DNA of 64,000 nucleotides. Origin: an uncultured Siphonobacter sp. GTDB lineage: Bacteria; Bacteroidota; Bacteroidia; Cytophagales; Spirosomataceae. The translations under genes and the position numbers were made by a program. Positions within the stretch are counted from its first letter, which is position 1, and each line of letters starts with the position of its first letter. Shown here in pieces: positions 1 to 8,845 of the stretch. The notes under the pieces were generated by a model. It searched no databases, was not told the DNA's origin, and worked only from the letters and a program-made list of their open reading frames with translations. The stretch lies in assembly GCA_913774715.1 (NCBI GenBank), contig CAJYHS010000149.1:148833-212832 (forward strand), given 5' to 3'.

Positions 1-2004
1 GATATTCACCTGCAAAATGTGACGGTAACGGCCCATAAATTGGAAAACTCTACCCTGAGCCGCTCCGTAGTTTCGGGAGAAGCACTGGATCAGACCCGGG
101 GCCAGAGCCTGGCCGATGCCCTGCGAAATGTAGCGGGCGTATCTACTCTGCAAACGGGTAGCAGCATTGGTAAGCCTATTATTCACGGCATGCACTCCAA
201 TCGGGTGCTCATTCTTAATAATGGCATTCGCCAGGAAGGCCAGCAATGGGGCAGTGAACATGCGCCTGAAATTGACCCCTTTGTAGCCAAGCAACTTACC
301 GTAGTGAAAGGAGCGGCCGGCGTTCGCTACGGCCCTGAAGCCATCGCGGGAGTTGTCTTAGTAGAACCCGCCCCTATCCCTCAACATACTGACATTCAGG
401 GCGAAGCGAACGTAATTGGTTTTTCCAATGGTCGTCAGGCAGTAGGCTCGTTGCAATTGGAGGGCGGCTTAAAAGCATTGCCCGGACTGGGCTGGCGTCT
501 GCAGGGCACCTTAAAAAGAGGCGGCAATATCCGTACGCCTGGCTACTTTTTAGATAATACGGGCATTGCGGAAGGCAACTACTCGCTGGCGTTGGGATAC
601 CGGCGGGGAAGCTGGAATCTGGAAGCATTTGCCAGTCGCTTTGAGACGAAGCTGGGCATTTTCAGTGGCTCCCACATTGGTAGTGTAAGCGATCTGGAGA
701 ATGTGCTCAAAAACGGCGAGCCTTTTATCAAAAGCGGTTTCAGCTACGCCATCAAACGGCCCTATCAACAGGTCTCCCACCGGCTTGAGAAGCTGAAGAT
801 CAGCTACTCTCCGGCTGAAAAAGGCACCTGGTCGCTGACGCTTTCCCATCAGCAGAACAAACGGGCGGAATATGATCTTCACGTGCCGCGAAATGATAGT
901 CTGGCGGCTTTGAATCGTCCTGAACTTAATTTTGAGATCACTACGTACACCGGAGATCTCGTCTACGAGCACCGACCCATTGCGGGAAAGATAACGGGAT
1001 CGGCCGGCTTGAGTCTTCAATATCAGCGAAACCTAGTCTACGGGCGACCGCTGATTCCTAATTTTAGACAGGCTACGGCGGGCTTATTCTGGCTTGAAAA
1101 ATACAGCGATAAGCTTTGGGACGTAGAAGCAGGTCTTCGCTATGACTATCGCTATCAGCGAGTTACCTTATTTCCCAGACGAGGCGTTCGCGAGTATACC
1201 TACTTACATTTTGGGAATCTATCGGGTAGCTTAGGACTCGTGCGGCGGCTAGCAGAATCCTGGAATACGCGTTTAAATGCGGGCATTGCCTGGAGACCCC
1301 CTTCTATCAATGAGCTATACAGTGCCGGCGTGCACCATGGGGCAGCCGCTTACGAAGAAGGAGACGTCAGTTTGCAAGCCGAAACGGCCTTTAATCTCGA
1401 CTGGACTACGCAGTATACCCATAAGCGTTTCACCGCCGAGCTTTCTCTGTATCGGAACTATATTGAGAATTTCATTTATCTACAACCTCAGGCCGCTCCT
1501 ATTCTCACCATTCGCGGCGCTTTTCCTTACTTTAAATATACTCAGGTCGATGCGCTCTTTCAAGGCATTGACTTCTCAACCAACTTGCTCATCACCAACT
1601 CCTTAAGTTTACAGAGCAAGTATTCGATGGTGCGGGTCAGGGATGTTCGAAATCATACCAGGCTGGTTCAGATTCCGGCCGATCGATTGGAAAACTCACT
1701 TCGCTACGACTGGATGAAACCGGGCTGGGGCCTTGAGAAGTTTTTTATTCAGGTTGGGCATAGGTACGTAGACAAGCAAACCAGAGTCCCTGAAAATAGT
1801 GATTTTGCCCCGCCTCCAGCTTCTTACTGGCTTTGGAATGCCTCGCTAGGGACTGTGATTCCCCTTCATAAAAAAAATCTGGATGTGAGTTTAAGTATTC
1901 AGAATGCCCTCAATACCGTGTACCGGGATTATCTGAATCGCTTTCGGTATTATGCCGATGAACAGGGAAGAAATATCAGCATTCGAACCAAATTCAACTT
2001 CTGA
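1..2004 (+). CDS. TonB-dependent outer-membrane receptor (5' truncated by window edge)
   Basis: The reading frame is already open at base 1, so the N-terminus (signal peptide and perhaps a carboxypeptidase-like domain) lies outside. What is seen starts with a plug domain (about residues 10-120, with the segments LADALRNVAGVST and VKGAAGVRYGPEAIAGVV), followed by a long beta-barrel rich in alternating aromatic residues that ends in an aromatic terminus (FNF). In this family the plug gates an active transporter powered by TonB/ExbBD. The substrate cannot be read from sequence: there is no SusD partner downstream, which argues against a classic SusCD glycan pair and leaves metal, siderophore or vitamin uptake open. 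A strong terminator follows the stop. Family sure, substrate unknown. Confidence 0.9.
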   Translation, partial: DIHLQNVTVTAHKLENSTLSRSVVSGEALDQTRGQSLADALRNVAGVSTLQTGSSIGKPIIHGMHSNRVLILNNGIRQEGQQWGSEHAPEIDPFVAKQLTVVKGAAGVRYGPEAIAGVVLVEPAPIPQHTDIQGEANVIGFSNGRQAVGSLQLEGGLKALPGLGWRLQGTLKRGGNIRTPGYFLDNTGIAEGNYSLALGYRRGSWNLEAFASRFETKLGIFSGSHIGSVSDLENVLKNGEPFIKSGFSYAIKRPYQQVSHRLEKLKISYSPAEKGTWSLTLSHQQNKRAEYDLHVPRNDSLAALNRPELNFEITTYTGDLVYEHRPIAGKITGSAGLSLQYQRNLVYGRPLIPNFRQATAGLFWLEKYSDKLWDVEAGLRYDYRYQRVTLFPRRGVREYTYLHFGNLSGSLGLVRRLAESWNTRLNAGIAWRPPSINELYSAGVHHGAAAYEEGDVSLQAETAFNLDWTTQYTHKRFTAELSLYRNYIENFIYLQPQAAPILTIRGAFPYFKYTQVDALFQGIDFSTNLLITNSLSLQSKYSMVRVRDVRNHTRLVQIPADRLENSLRYDWMKPGWGLEKFFIQVGHRYVDKQTRVPENSDFAPPPASYWLWNASLGTVIPLHKKNLDVSLSIQNALNTVYRDYLNRFRYYADEQGRNISIRTKFNF

Positions 2005-2018
2005 AATGAGGTTATAGA

Positions 2019-2050
2019 AAAGCCCCGTTGCTTAGGCAACGGGGCTTTTT
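2019..2050 (+). terminator. Rho-independent terminator after the TonB receptor
   Basis: An 11-bp stem (AGCCCCGTTGC with GCAACGGGGCT, 2021-2047) has a short loop and is followed by a T run. It sits 17 bp after the receptor stop. Confidence 0.85.
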
Positions 2051-2303
2051 AGCTAATGTAAACTTTATATGAAGCTTTTTGTTTGAAAATAATAGCAAAC
2101 CTTACGCATTAAACTTCCCCACAGTTGGGAACGATATTCCACAAATTGCCAACAAAGTGGGAGCTTTTGGTACATTTTTTCTTCAGATTCCTTATCAAAG
2201 AGCAAGACCCTGAAGAGTTTACACGTGTCTAATACCCCTAGTTTTCAATAGATAGGTTTACTGGATCAATGCCTGAATACAGCTGGTTTTATTGAAGTAT
2301 TTT

Positions 2304-2528
2304 TTAGAAAAATCGCTTCAAAAGCCAGAGAATTAAATTAATGAGCACAGTTAACAAAAGGCAAGTAGCCAGGGGCATATATAGGCGAAAATTTTCACGC
2401 TCCAGCCGTACATCGCCTGGAAGTCGCCCTATCCAGCCGAGCTTATCATGAAAAAAGTACACAATCAGTCCCACTAACACCAGCATCCCTCCGATCCCCA
2501 TCAGTACTTTTCCTAGCGGTGGATTCAT
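2304..2528 (-). CDS. DUF2905 family small membrane protein
   Basis: A 74-residue protein with two hydrophobic segments (about residues 8-26 and 50-71) around a short polar loop containing GRLPGDVRLERENFR. That loop, between two transmembrane helices, is typical of DUF2905 proteins; the biochemical role of the family is not established. The gene lies 12 bp downstream of panB on the same strand and is probably co-transcribed with it. The downstream flank (2051-2303) is AT-rich, with no gene and no strong terminator that I can see. Family call is good, function unknown. Confidence 0.8.
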   Translation of the reverse strand: MNPPLGKVLMGIGGMLVLVGLIVYFFHDKLGWIGRLPGDVRLERENFRLYMPLATCLLLTVLINLILWLLKRFF

Positions 2529-2540
2529 AACGCTTGCGAA

Positions 2541-3359
2541 TTAATAGCCTTCGGTTTCGGAAGGGAAATCTCTGCTCTTGACATCATTGACATACCCGGA
2601 AACGGCCTGGTGAATCACATCGGCCAGATTGGCGTAGCGGCGTAAGAAGCGGGGCTTGAATTCTTTATTAATGCCCAGCATATCATGCATCACCAGCACC
2701 TGCCCGTCACACCCATTTCCAGCCCCAATGCCGATGCTGGGAATGGACACGGAAGCCGTCACTTCTAAGGCCAGCTGAGCGGGTATTTTCTCAAGCACGT
2801 AGGCAAAGCAACCTAACTCTTCCAGCAGACGAACGTCATCGCGAAGTTTTTGAGCTTCGGCTTCTTCCTTGGCCCGCACGGCGTAGGTTCCGAATTTATA
2901 AATGGACTGGGGCGTTAATCCCAGGTGTCCCATCACCGGAATTCCCGCACTCAAAACCCGGGCAATGGATTCTTTAATTTCGGCTCCCCCTTCAAGTTTC
3001 ACGGCATGTGCTCCCGATTCCTTCATAATCCGAATGGCTGAACGCAGGGCTTCCTCGGAATTACCCTGGTAATTGCCAAAGGGTAAATCCACTACTACCA
3101 GGGCCCGCTTGACGGCCCGAACGACCGACTGCGCGTGGTAAATCATTTGATCGAGTGTGATGGGAAGCGTGGTTTCATGGCCCGCCATTACATTAGAGGC
3201 CGAATCACCCACCAAGATTACCTCTACGCCAGCCGCATCAATGAGTTTAGCCATCGAAAAATCATAGGCCGTTAAACAGCTGATTCGCTCACCTTTGGAT
3301 TTTAATTCTTGCAGCGTATGCGTCGTTACTCGCTTGATATCAGGATTATGAACAGACAT
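2541..3359 (-). CDS. panB: 3-methyl-2-oxobutanoate hydroxymethyltransferase (ketopantoate hydroxymethyltransferase)
   Basis: PanB transfers a hydroxymethyl group from 5,10-methylene-THF to 2-oxoisovalerate, the first committed step of pantothenate and CoA synthesis, in the cytoplasm. The 272 residues match the family's usual 260-280. Visible signatures are [16 protein letters not shown] near the N-terminus, [18 protein letters not shown] (metal-binding Asp), [18 protein letters not shown] and [16 protein letters not shown] near the C-terminus. I use the ATG at 3359; the frame extends to a TTG at 3371, but the ATG already gives a full-length protein. No other pan gene is in the window. The DUF2905 gene follows after 12 bp. 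Confidence 0.95.
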   Translation of the reverse strand: MSVHNPDIKRVTTHTLQELKSKGERISCLTAYDFSMAKLIDAAGVEVILVGDSASNVMAGHETTLPITLDQMIYHAQSVVRAVKRALVVVDLPFGNYQGNSEEALRSAIRIMKESGAHAVKLEGGAEIKESIARVLSAGIPVMGHLGLTPQSIYKFGTYAVRAKEEAEAQKLRDDVRLLEELGCFAYVLEKIPAQLALEVTASVSIPSIGIGAGNGCDGQVLVMHDMLGINKEFKPRFLRRYANLADVIHQAVSGYVNDVKSRDFPSETEGY

Positions 3360-3523
3360 AATAGTTTTCAATTTTCAGTTTGTGATTTTCAAATTTCGTA
3401 ACCCAGCTCAGGACCCTATTACCTGATTATGCACCAGACCTTTTCCCAGGCATCTAAATGATTACCGCCGTTCACTGAAAACGGATGAAATAGGCTACGA
3501 AGTTAGGTTTTACAGCGTGGAAA

Positions 3524-3556
3524 CAAAAAATCCCTGCTTGATTGGGCAGGGACTTT
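3524..3556 (-). terminator. Terminator after msrA
   Basis: A 7-bp stem (TCCCTGC with GCAGGGA, 3531-3552) is flanked on the low-coordinate side by an A run, which reads as a T run on the minus strand. It lies just beyond the msrA stop. Confidence 0.7.
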
Positions 3557-3573
3557 TCGCGGTAAAGGACCGA

Positions 3574-4254
3574 TTAATTATGCTGTTTAAGCTTGTCCTT
3601 AAAGACTTTCTCAAACTTTTCAACCTTGGGTCTTACCACAAACAAACAGTAAGGCTGACGGCCATTCTGATTGTAGTAATCCTGATGGTAAGCTTCGGCT
3701 TTATAGAAATTACTAAAAGGCGTGATTTCCGTTACCAGTGGATCGGGATAAATCTTGGCTTTGTCTACTTCTTGTTTCCAATGCTGTGCCTCTTGTTTTT
3801 GCTTTTCATTGTGATAGAAAATAGCCGACCGATACTGAGGACCCTCATCGTTGCCCTGACGGTCTAGCGTGGTTGGGTCGTGCGTCCGCCAGAATACGGC
3901 TAATAAATCCGCGAAACTAATTTTCTTGGGATCGTAGGTGATATTGGTTACTTCCGCATGACCAGTTTTTCCCGTGCATACGTCTTTATAGGAAGGATTG
4001 GCCACAAAACCTCCCGAATACCCCGACTCTACTTTCACAACGCCTTCTAAGCGTTGAAAGACCGCTTCTGTACACCAGAAACAGCCCGATCCAAGCGTGG
4101 CTACTTCCAGGCCAGCGGGTACTTGTACGGTTGTTTTAGGCAGAGGTTTATCCGTTGTCATAGCTTTCTTTTGCTCCTGAGCCGGTGACTGACACGCAAA
4201 AAGCGTAGCCACGGAGAGAAGACTTAGTTTGAGCGTTCGAAATATTGTTTTCAT
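3574..4254 (-). CDS. msrA: Peptide-methionine (S)-S-oxide reductase, predicted lipoprotein
   Basis: MsrA reduces methionine-S-sulfoxide in proteins. The catalytic motif GCFWCTEAVF is intact (about residues 57-66, first Cys nucleophilic), followed by the family blocks VVKVESGYSGG, TGHAEV and QYRSAIFY, and a C-terminal NGRQPYC that could carry a resolving Cys. The N-terminus has a hydrophobic stretch ending in LFACQSP, a lipobox-like site, so the protein is probably exported and anchored in the periplasm, unlike cytoplasmic MsrA. No MsrB domain is fused. Single-gene unit with its own terminator. Confidence 0.93.
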   Translation of the reverse strand: MKTIFRTLKLSLLSVATLFACQSPAQEQKKAMTTDKPLPKTTVQVPAGLEVATLGSGCFWCTEAVFQRLEGVVKVESGYSGGFVANPSYKDVCTGKTGHAEVTNITYDPKKISFADLLAVFWRTHDPTTLDRQGNDEGPQYRSAIFYHNEKQKQEAQHWKQEVDKAKIYPDPLVTEITPFSNFYKAEAYHQDYYNQNGRQPYCLFVVRPKVEKFEKVFKDKLKQHN

Positions 4255-4356
4255 TAGTTAGATAACAGCAACAGAACCAGGATAGTTTACCTAAAGATAA
4301 TTATATTCTTATCTAAATTCAAGCTTTTAAAGCAACCCAATCGTTACAGAAATCCT

Positions 4357-5259
4357 ATGAAATTAAACCTTGATACCAGCCCGTTCTGCCTTACGGGTTC
4401 CGACAAATTTAAAGTTAAAGACCATTCTACCCAGATTAAGGATCTCTACCAAAATAAAGAAGAGTACGAAAATCTTTTGGGGGAATACCGGGAAGAAATC
4501 GATGAGCTCCAAAGCCGGATGTACGCCCATAATCGCTACGGTTTATTGCTCATTTTTCAGGCCATGGATGCGGCCGGCAAAGACGGAACCATTGGCCACG
4601 TCATGAGCGGAGTCAATCCCTTTGGAGTAGAAATTCATAACTTCAAACGCCCCTCAAGCCTGGAGCTAGAGCACGATTTTCTCTGGCGAACCAGTCTGCG
4701 GGCTCCCCAGCGGGGTACCATCGGCATCTTTAACCGAAGTTACTACGAAGAAGTACTCGTTACCAAAGTGCATCCAGAAATCATTCTTGATACCCAGCGA
4801 CTCCCTCAGGATCTGACCAAGGATCTCGACAAGCTCTTCAAACATCGCTATAAGGACATTGCCAATTATGAAAAGTACCTGGTTCGTAACGGCATTCACA
4901 TCATGAAATTCTTTCTTAATGTCTCGAAAGAAGAGCAGGGTAAGCGACTCATCAGCCGAATAGAGGATGCTTCTAAAAACTGGAAATTTGAAGAGAATGA
5001 CGTAAAAGAGCGGGAATACTGGGATACGTATATGGAGGCCTACGAAGAGGTCATTAACCGAACGGCAACGCCCAAGGCTCCCTGGTACGTGATTCCGGCC
5101 GATGATAAAAAGAATATGCGGCTCATTGTGAGTCAGCTTATTTTAGAAAAGCTCAAAAGTTTACCCATGCAGTATCCGGAAGCGGACGAAGCCCGCCAGA
5201 AAGAACTTAGCAAATTCATCAGTATCATTAAAAAGCAATCAGCGAGTAACGGCGGCTAG
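4357..5259 (+). CDS. PPK2-family polyphosphate kinase
   Basis: PPK2 enzymes transfer phosphate between polyphosphate and nucleotides (NDP or NMP). The 300 residues match single-domain PPK2. The Walker A segment is FQAMDAAGKDGTI (about residues 67-79), the Walker B-like segment FNRSYYEEVLV (about 127-137), and a charged lid region follows (RLISRIEDASKNWKF, DVKEREYWD). Length and motifs suggest the class that acts on nucleoside mono- or diphosphates, but the exact class cannot be fixed by eye. Its last 21 bp overlap the 3' end of the convergent glycosyltransferase gene, with no terminator between them. Confidence 0.9.
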   Translation: MKLNLDTSPFCLTGSDKFKVKDHSTQIKDLYQNKEEYENLLGEYREEIDELQSRMYAHNRYGLLLIFQAMDAAGKDGTIGHVMSGVNPFGVEIHNFKRPSSLELEHDFLWRTSLRAPQRGTIGIFNRSYYEEVLVTKVHPEIILDTQRLPQDLTKDLDKLFKHRYKDIANYEKYLVRNGIHIMKFFLNVSKEEQGKRLISRIEDASKNWKFEENDVKEREYWDTYMEAYEEVINRTATPKAPWYVIPADDKKNMRLIVSQLILEKLKSLPMQYPEADEARQKELSKFISIIKKQSASNGG

Positions 5260-6327
5260 GTGCTCGAGAATTTTTGCTTCCAGTTGATGCTGCCAGGCTC
5301 GGAAGGTCTCATCGATGGGCTGGTGATGGGGTAAGTACTCCAGAAACCGGCCCATTTCCAGAAAGGAAGTCGCCCGAATGCCCGCTCCCGCCCGGGCCGC
5401 ATCAATGGCATTGACGGCCTGCTCAAAATGCTGCGGTGTTGGAAAAAGCATGACGGGCTTGCCCAGATACATGGCCTCACAAATGGACTCGAAGCCCGAC
5501 GTACTCACCAGTCCTGTACAGCGACGCATGGCATCCAAAAACAGTTGAGCATCAACGCGGTGAAGACTATAATTGGGTAAGGGAGTTTCCACTTCTTTGG
5601 CTTCGGGATGAGCCCAAAAGGCCATCACTTGTACTTCAGGATGCTGCTTACAGTAGGTTCGCAAATCATCTTCTAACTTATAATGAGTCATATAAGCTAG
5701 AATAAACCCTTCATTAACGGGCACCAAAGCTTTTACTTCGGCTCGCAGCAAGGGGGGAATTACGTAGATATTCTGCTTTTGATCATCCGGCATTTCATAA
5801 AACGAAAGGGCTAGCTTTCGAGTCGTTCCCAGGCCCGAAAGCCGGGTAACGGTATTGACAATCCGGTGCTGTAAAAAGCTACTGGCGGGTAGTTTAAACT
5901 CGGCATGCTGCAGTAGATACTGGTGGGCAACGGACAGGACGGGAATGCTGCTTTTAAATCGCAACCGCCACAGCCCGCAGAGCATTTCGTAAAAATTGAT
6001 GATAACATCGGGTCGTTTTTCCTGAATGTAGGCTTCCACCTGCGTAGCCTGCTGAAAGTAATGTCCGCCCTGCTTGAGGTTTTCCCAAAACGTTTTCCAG
6101 ACGGCCAGCGATTTACTTTTTTCACTGTAGAGCAAAGCTGGACTAGCCAGGGCCCGCATGGGCACCTCAAGGTGCTGCTCGAGTAAGGAAGGAATGCCGC
6201 GGCCCTGGGTGGTACCCACGACGGCTCCGACAACCTCGTGACCGGCCTTTCGCAGCAATTCGGCCATGGCAATAGCCTGAGTCTGGTGACCACGCCCTTC
6301 CCCCTGAATGAAAAAAAGAATTCGCAT
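5239..6327 (-). CDS. Glycosyltransferase of the GT28/MurG-like fold
   Basis: A 362-residue protein starting with RILFFIQGEGRGHQTQAIAM, the N-terminal donor-fold loop of GT-B enzymes, where GxGRGH is the hallmark of the MurG-like group. The C-terminal half has GLVSTSGFESICEAMYLGKP followed by FPTPQHFEQAVNA, the nucleotide-sugar binding face with the conserved Glu. It begins 3 bp after the stop of the upstream LpxH-like phosphatase gene, so the two are clearly one operon and may act together in envelope lipid or glycolipid synthesis. Acceptor and donor are unknown. The 3' end overlaps the PPK2 gene. Confidence 0.8.
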   Translation of the reverse strand: MRILFFIQGEGRGHQTQAIAMAELLRKAGHEVVGAVVGTTQGRGIPSLLEQHLEVPMRALASPALLYSEKSKSLAVWKTFWENLKQGGHYFQQATQVEAYIQEKRPDVIINFYEMLCGLWRLRFKSSIPVLSVAHQYLLQHAEFKLPASSFLQHRIVNTVTRLSGLGTTRKLALSFYEMPDDQKQNIYVIPPLLRAEVKALVPVNEGFILAYMTHYKLEDDLRTYCKQHPEVQVMAFWAHPEAKEVETPLPNYSLHRVDAQLFLDAMRRCTGLVSTSGFESICEAMYLGKPVMLFPTPQHFEQAVNAIDAARAGAGIRATSFLEMGRFLEYLPHHQPIDETFRAWQHQLEAKILEHLAAVTR

Positions 6328-6330
6328 ACC

Positions 6331-7182
6331 TTAGCCTTTGACAGAACTCAAAGATATAAGGCTTTTGAGGATATCATCTTCCTGCTCCTGATCGTCCTCG
6401 GAAATTTCTTCTTCGGTCGGCAAATCGGAAGTCGTAGGTGTATAATAGAGCAGATTCCAGGTGCCTTCGTGGTCTTCCACTAAGGCGGAAAGTGATTCAA
6501 CCCAGTCACCCGAGTTGAGGTATTGCACCGAGCCAATCATGCGGATGGAAGGCTGGTGAATGTGGCCGCAGATAATACCGCTGCAGCCTTTTGAACCGGC
6601 CAGATCAGCTAACTTTTCCTCGAAATCAGAGATGTAGTTTACCGCCGCTTTTACTTTATGCTTAATCTCCTGGGAAAGCGAGTAATAGGGTAAGCCCCGC
6701 CAGGCCCGCCAGTGGTTATAGAATTTGTTAATACCCAGCAGCAGATTATACCCTACGTCTCCAATGTAAGCCAGCCACTTCAGGTGAGTCGTAATGCGGT
6801 CAAAAATATCGCCGTGAGTGACGTAGTACTGCTGATTTTTCTGCGTTTTAAGGATGTAATCCCGGCGAATGGAAAAGTACTTACCTACTTTAATGGGCAG
6901 GACGTGATCAAGAAAATCATCGTGATTCCCCCGCAGGTAAATGACTTTGGTGTCGTAGGCTTCAATCATTTTCAACACCTGCCTAAAAAAGGACGTATGC
7001 TTTTTTTTCCAGCTATTGCCGTACTTTTTGAGCTGCCAGCCGTCAATAATATCGCCATTCAAAATGAGCTTATCGCAGGTATACTGCTTGAGAAAAGCCG
7101 TAACCTCCCGGGCCTTGGCCCCTTTTGAACCCAGGTGAATATCTGAGAGCACAATAGTGCGAAAATGCGTGCGTACTTCCAT
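6331..7182 (-). CDS. UDP-2,3-diacylglucosamine diphosphatase-like metallophosphoesterase
   Basis: A calcineurin-type metallophosphoesterase of 283 residues with all metal motifs visible: DIHLGS (about 14-19), GDIIDGW (about 43-49), GNHDD (about 80-84), THGD and CGHIHQPS (about 205-212). This set is that of LpxH-related enzymes, which cleave UDP-diacylglucosamine to lipid X at the inner membrane. The protein is longer than E. coli LpxH (240 aa), with an acidic tail (EEEISEDDQEQEDD). It is the first gene of an operon with the downstream glycosyltransferase. A role in lipid A synthesis or another surface lipid is inferred. Confidence 0.82.
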   Translation of the reverse strand: MEVRTHFRTIVLSDIHLGSKGAKAREVTAFLKQYTCDKLILNGDIIDGWQLKKYGNSWKKKHTSFFRQVLKMIEAYDTKVIYLRGNHDDFLDHVLPIKVGKYFSIRRDYILKTQKNQQYYVTHGDIFDRITTHLKWLAYIGDVGYNLLLGINKFYNHWRAWRGLPYYSLSQEIKHKVKAAVNYISDFEEKLADLAGSKGCSGIICGHIHQPSIRMIGSVQYLNSGDWVESLSALVEDHEGTWNLLYYTPTTSDLPTEEEISEDDQEQEDDILKSLISLSSVKG

Positions 7183-7321
7183 GATGCAAACTACTTCCTA
7201 TGTGTGATGCACGTTTGAATTCCATTTTACGATTTCAATAAGGTTCTAACTCACTGGTTAATAATTACTTCACATTAGATAGGTTGACTAAAAAGTACTT
7301 AATCTTCCCGACGCTCCTACC

Positions 7322-7363
7322 AAAAAAAGACCCCTTTGCTCAGCTGAGCAAAGGGGTCTTTTT
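7322..7363. terminator. Bidirectional terminator
   Basis: A 15-bp perfect stem GACCCCTTTGCTCAG/CTGAGCAAAGGGGTC (7329-7358) with A and T runs on either side. It ends the minus-strand barrel gene whose stop is at 7381. Confidence 0.85.
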
Positions 7364-7380
7364 AAATGTCAGTATAAGGC

Positions 7381-8067
7381 TTACCACCAGCGGTAAAACA
7401 AGCCCGCCGAAGCCGATACATTCGCTACGTTTGAAACGTAACTACTCTTAAAGGGCGAGTAAAAATAGGTAGCCTGCACATCAGCGCCGAGATTCCCCCC
7501 TTTGGTGAAAAGGAACCGAGCTCCCAATCCTACTTGCCCACTAAAGGCCAGTGTATTTTTTCCATCTTCCAAGTACCCGTAATAGGTCAGGTTGCGCATA
7601 CCGCTGGCTCCCAATCCCAGCATGGCATACGGACGGATGGGTGCATTGGTAGAAGCGAAATGATACTTTCCAAACGCGTGCAGCGAAGTAGCTCCTAGAG
7701 AGTGCGTTTCAATGGAAGAAATATCCTGATTACCCGAGCTATAAATCCGCCGGGGCAGACGATCCTTGAAGTAGGAATAGTTAAACTGAAGACCAAAAGA
7801 AAAATTCTTGGGGTAAATAAACTCGCCCGAAAGATTGTAGTGATACTTGGCCATTCCGCCCGCGTAATCCTTCAAACTTCCCAGGGGAGAAGCCACCCCG
7901 TAACGAGCGGTAATCTGATAATGCGTGTATCGTTCAAAAGGAGAGGTAATATTACGAGTAGGCACACTGCGATACTCGTAATCCTGTTTTTTATTGTAAC
8001 CCGGATTTTGTTGAGCTTCTGATCCAAAGGCAAGCCCAAGTAAAGCCAGCAATAATAAGCGTTTCAT
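7381..8067 (-). CDS. Outer-membrane beta-barrel protein
   Basis: A 228-residue exported protein: a hydrophobic signal peptide (LLLLALLGLAFGSEAQQ, cleavage after SEA), then a chain of alternating polar and aromatic strands (for example NFSFGLQFNYSYF, GLGARFLFTKGGNLGADVQATYF) ending in the aromatic GLFYRWW. This is the pattern of small outer-membrane barrels of the Bacteroidota porin-like group. Start is the ATG at 8067. The upstream DUF4136 lipoprotein gene stops 18 bp before this start, so both are probably one transcript for two envelope proteins. Specific function unknown. Confidence 0.75.
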   Translation of the reverse strand: MKRLLLLALLGLAFGSEAQQNPGYNKKQDYEYRSVPTRNITSPFERYTHYQITARYGVASPLGSLKDYAGGMAKYHYNLSGEFIYPKNFSFGLQFNYSYFKDRLPRRIYSSGNQDISSIETHSLGATSLHAFGKYHFASTNAPIRPYAMLGLGASGMRNLTYYGYLEDGKNTLAFSGQVGLGARFLFTKGGNLGADVQATYFYSPFKSSYVSNVANVSASAGLFYRWW

Positions 8068-8085
8068 AAGAAGACTGGATTAATA

Positions 8086-8706
8086 TTAATTAGCTTTCAA
8101 GTACGCAGACTGAGCAAATACGCCGTCCACTACCGTTCCTACCGACGAGGTATCATAAATACCATCCCCACGAATCTGGGCATCCCACACCACCGCTGCC
8201 TGATTGTTGCTTAGGTTTTTCACATCGGCAATACGGATGTACCAGTAATTTTCATTGTACGAGTAATAGCTATAATAGGGAGCATAGCCGTAGCCATAGC
8301 CGTAGCCACCATACCCGTAACCCCAATAAGGATCATAGTACCAGGGGTTGTAGGTAGGTACGTAACCCGATTGCGTATAGCTAATCTGAGCGGGCGTTAC
8401 TTCCAAATCGGGCTTGGCCGTTCGGGCTACCCGGGTAAAGCCGCGAGCCGTCAGGTTTTGAATAATCCGGTCAATGAAGATCAAATCCTGCGTACGGACC
8501 ATTTTGGCGGACTTTTCGTTTTCAACCACTAATACCGAATCGGGAATCGAAAAGGTCTTATAACCCGTAAAATCCGTCGTCGAGTGATTGGTAATGAATA
8601 CCTGCGAATCCTTTGGGTCCAGATCGTTGACGGGATCACGCTCGCAGGCAGCCAAAAGTCCAACGCTGCACACCAAAAGCAGGAGCGATTTTGAGATACG
8701 TTTCAT
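8086..8706 (-). CDS. DUF4136-domain lipoprotein
   Basis: A 206-residue lipoprotein: MKRISKSLLLLVCSVGLLAAC is a signal peptide with a lipobox Cys near residue 21. The TDFTGYKTFSIPD segment (about 48-60) is the usual opening of DUF4136, a domain common in Bacteroidota envelope lipoproteins. A tract of alternating Gly and Tyr (about 125-150, with GYGYGGYGYGYGYAPYY) interrupts the domain and is likely disordered or adhesive. I use the ATG at 8706; an in-frame ATG at 8724 only adds six residues before the signal peptide. Precedes the barrel gene by 18 bp. Confidence 0.8.
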   Translation of the reverse strand: MKRISKSLLLLVCSVGLLAACERDPVNDLDPKDSQVFITNHSTTDFTGYKTFSIPDSVLVVENEKSAKMVRTQDLIFIDRIIQNLTARGFTRVARTAKPDLEVTPAQISYTQSGYVPTYNPWYYDPYWGYGYGGYGYGYGYAPYYSYYSYNENYWYIRIADVKNLSNNQAAVVWDAQIRGDGIYDTSSVGTVVDGVFAQSAYLKAN

Positions 8707-8845
8707 GTCTTTTATACAATTCAATTACTAACTATTTAAATCAAGCACTACCTAACTTAAACGAAAAAAGCCCTGGTAAATTTTACCTCTCTTACAAGAC
8801 ACCATTTTGCCCATGAGAGTTTAAAAAAACTTTTTTAGAGCCTGC

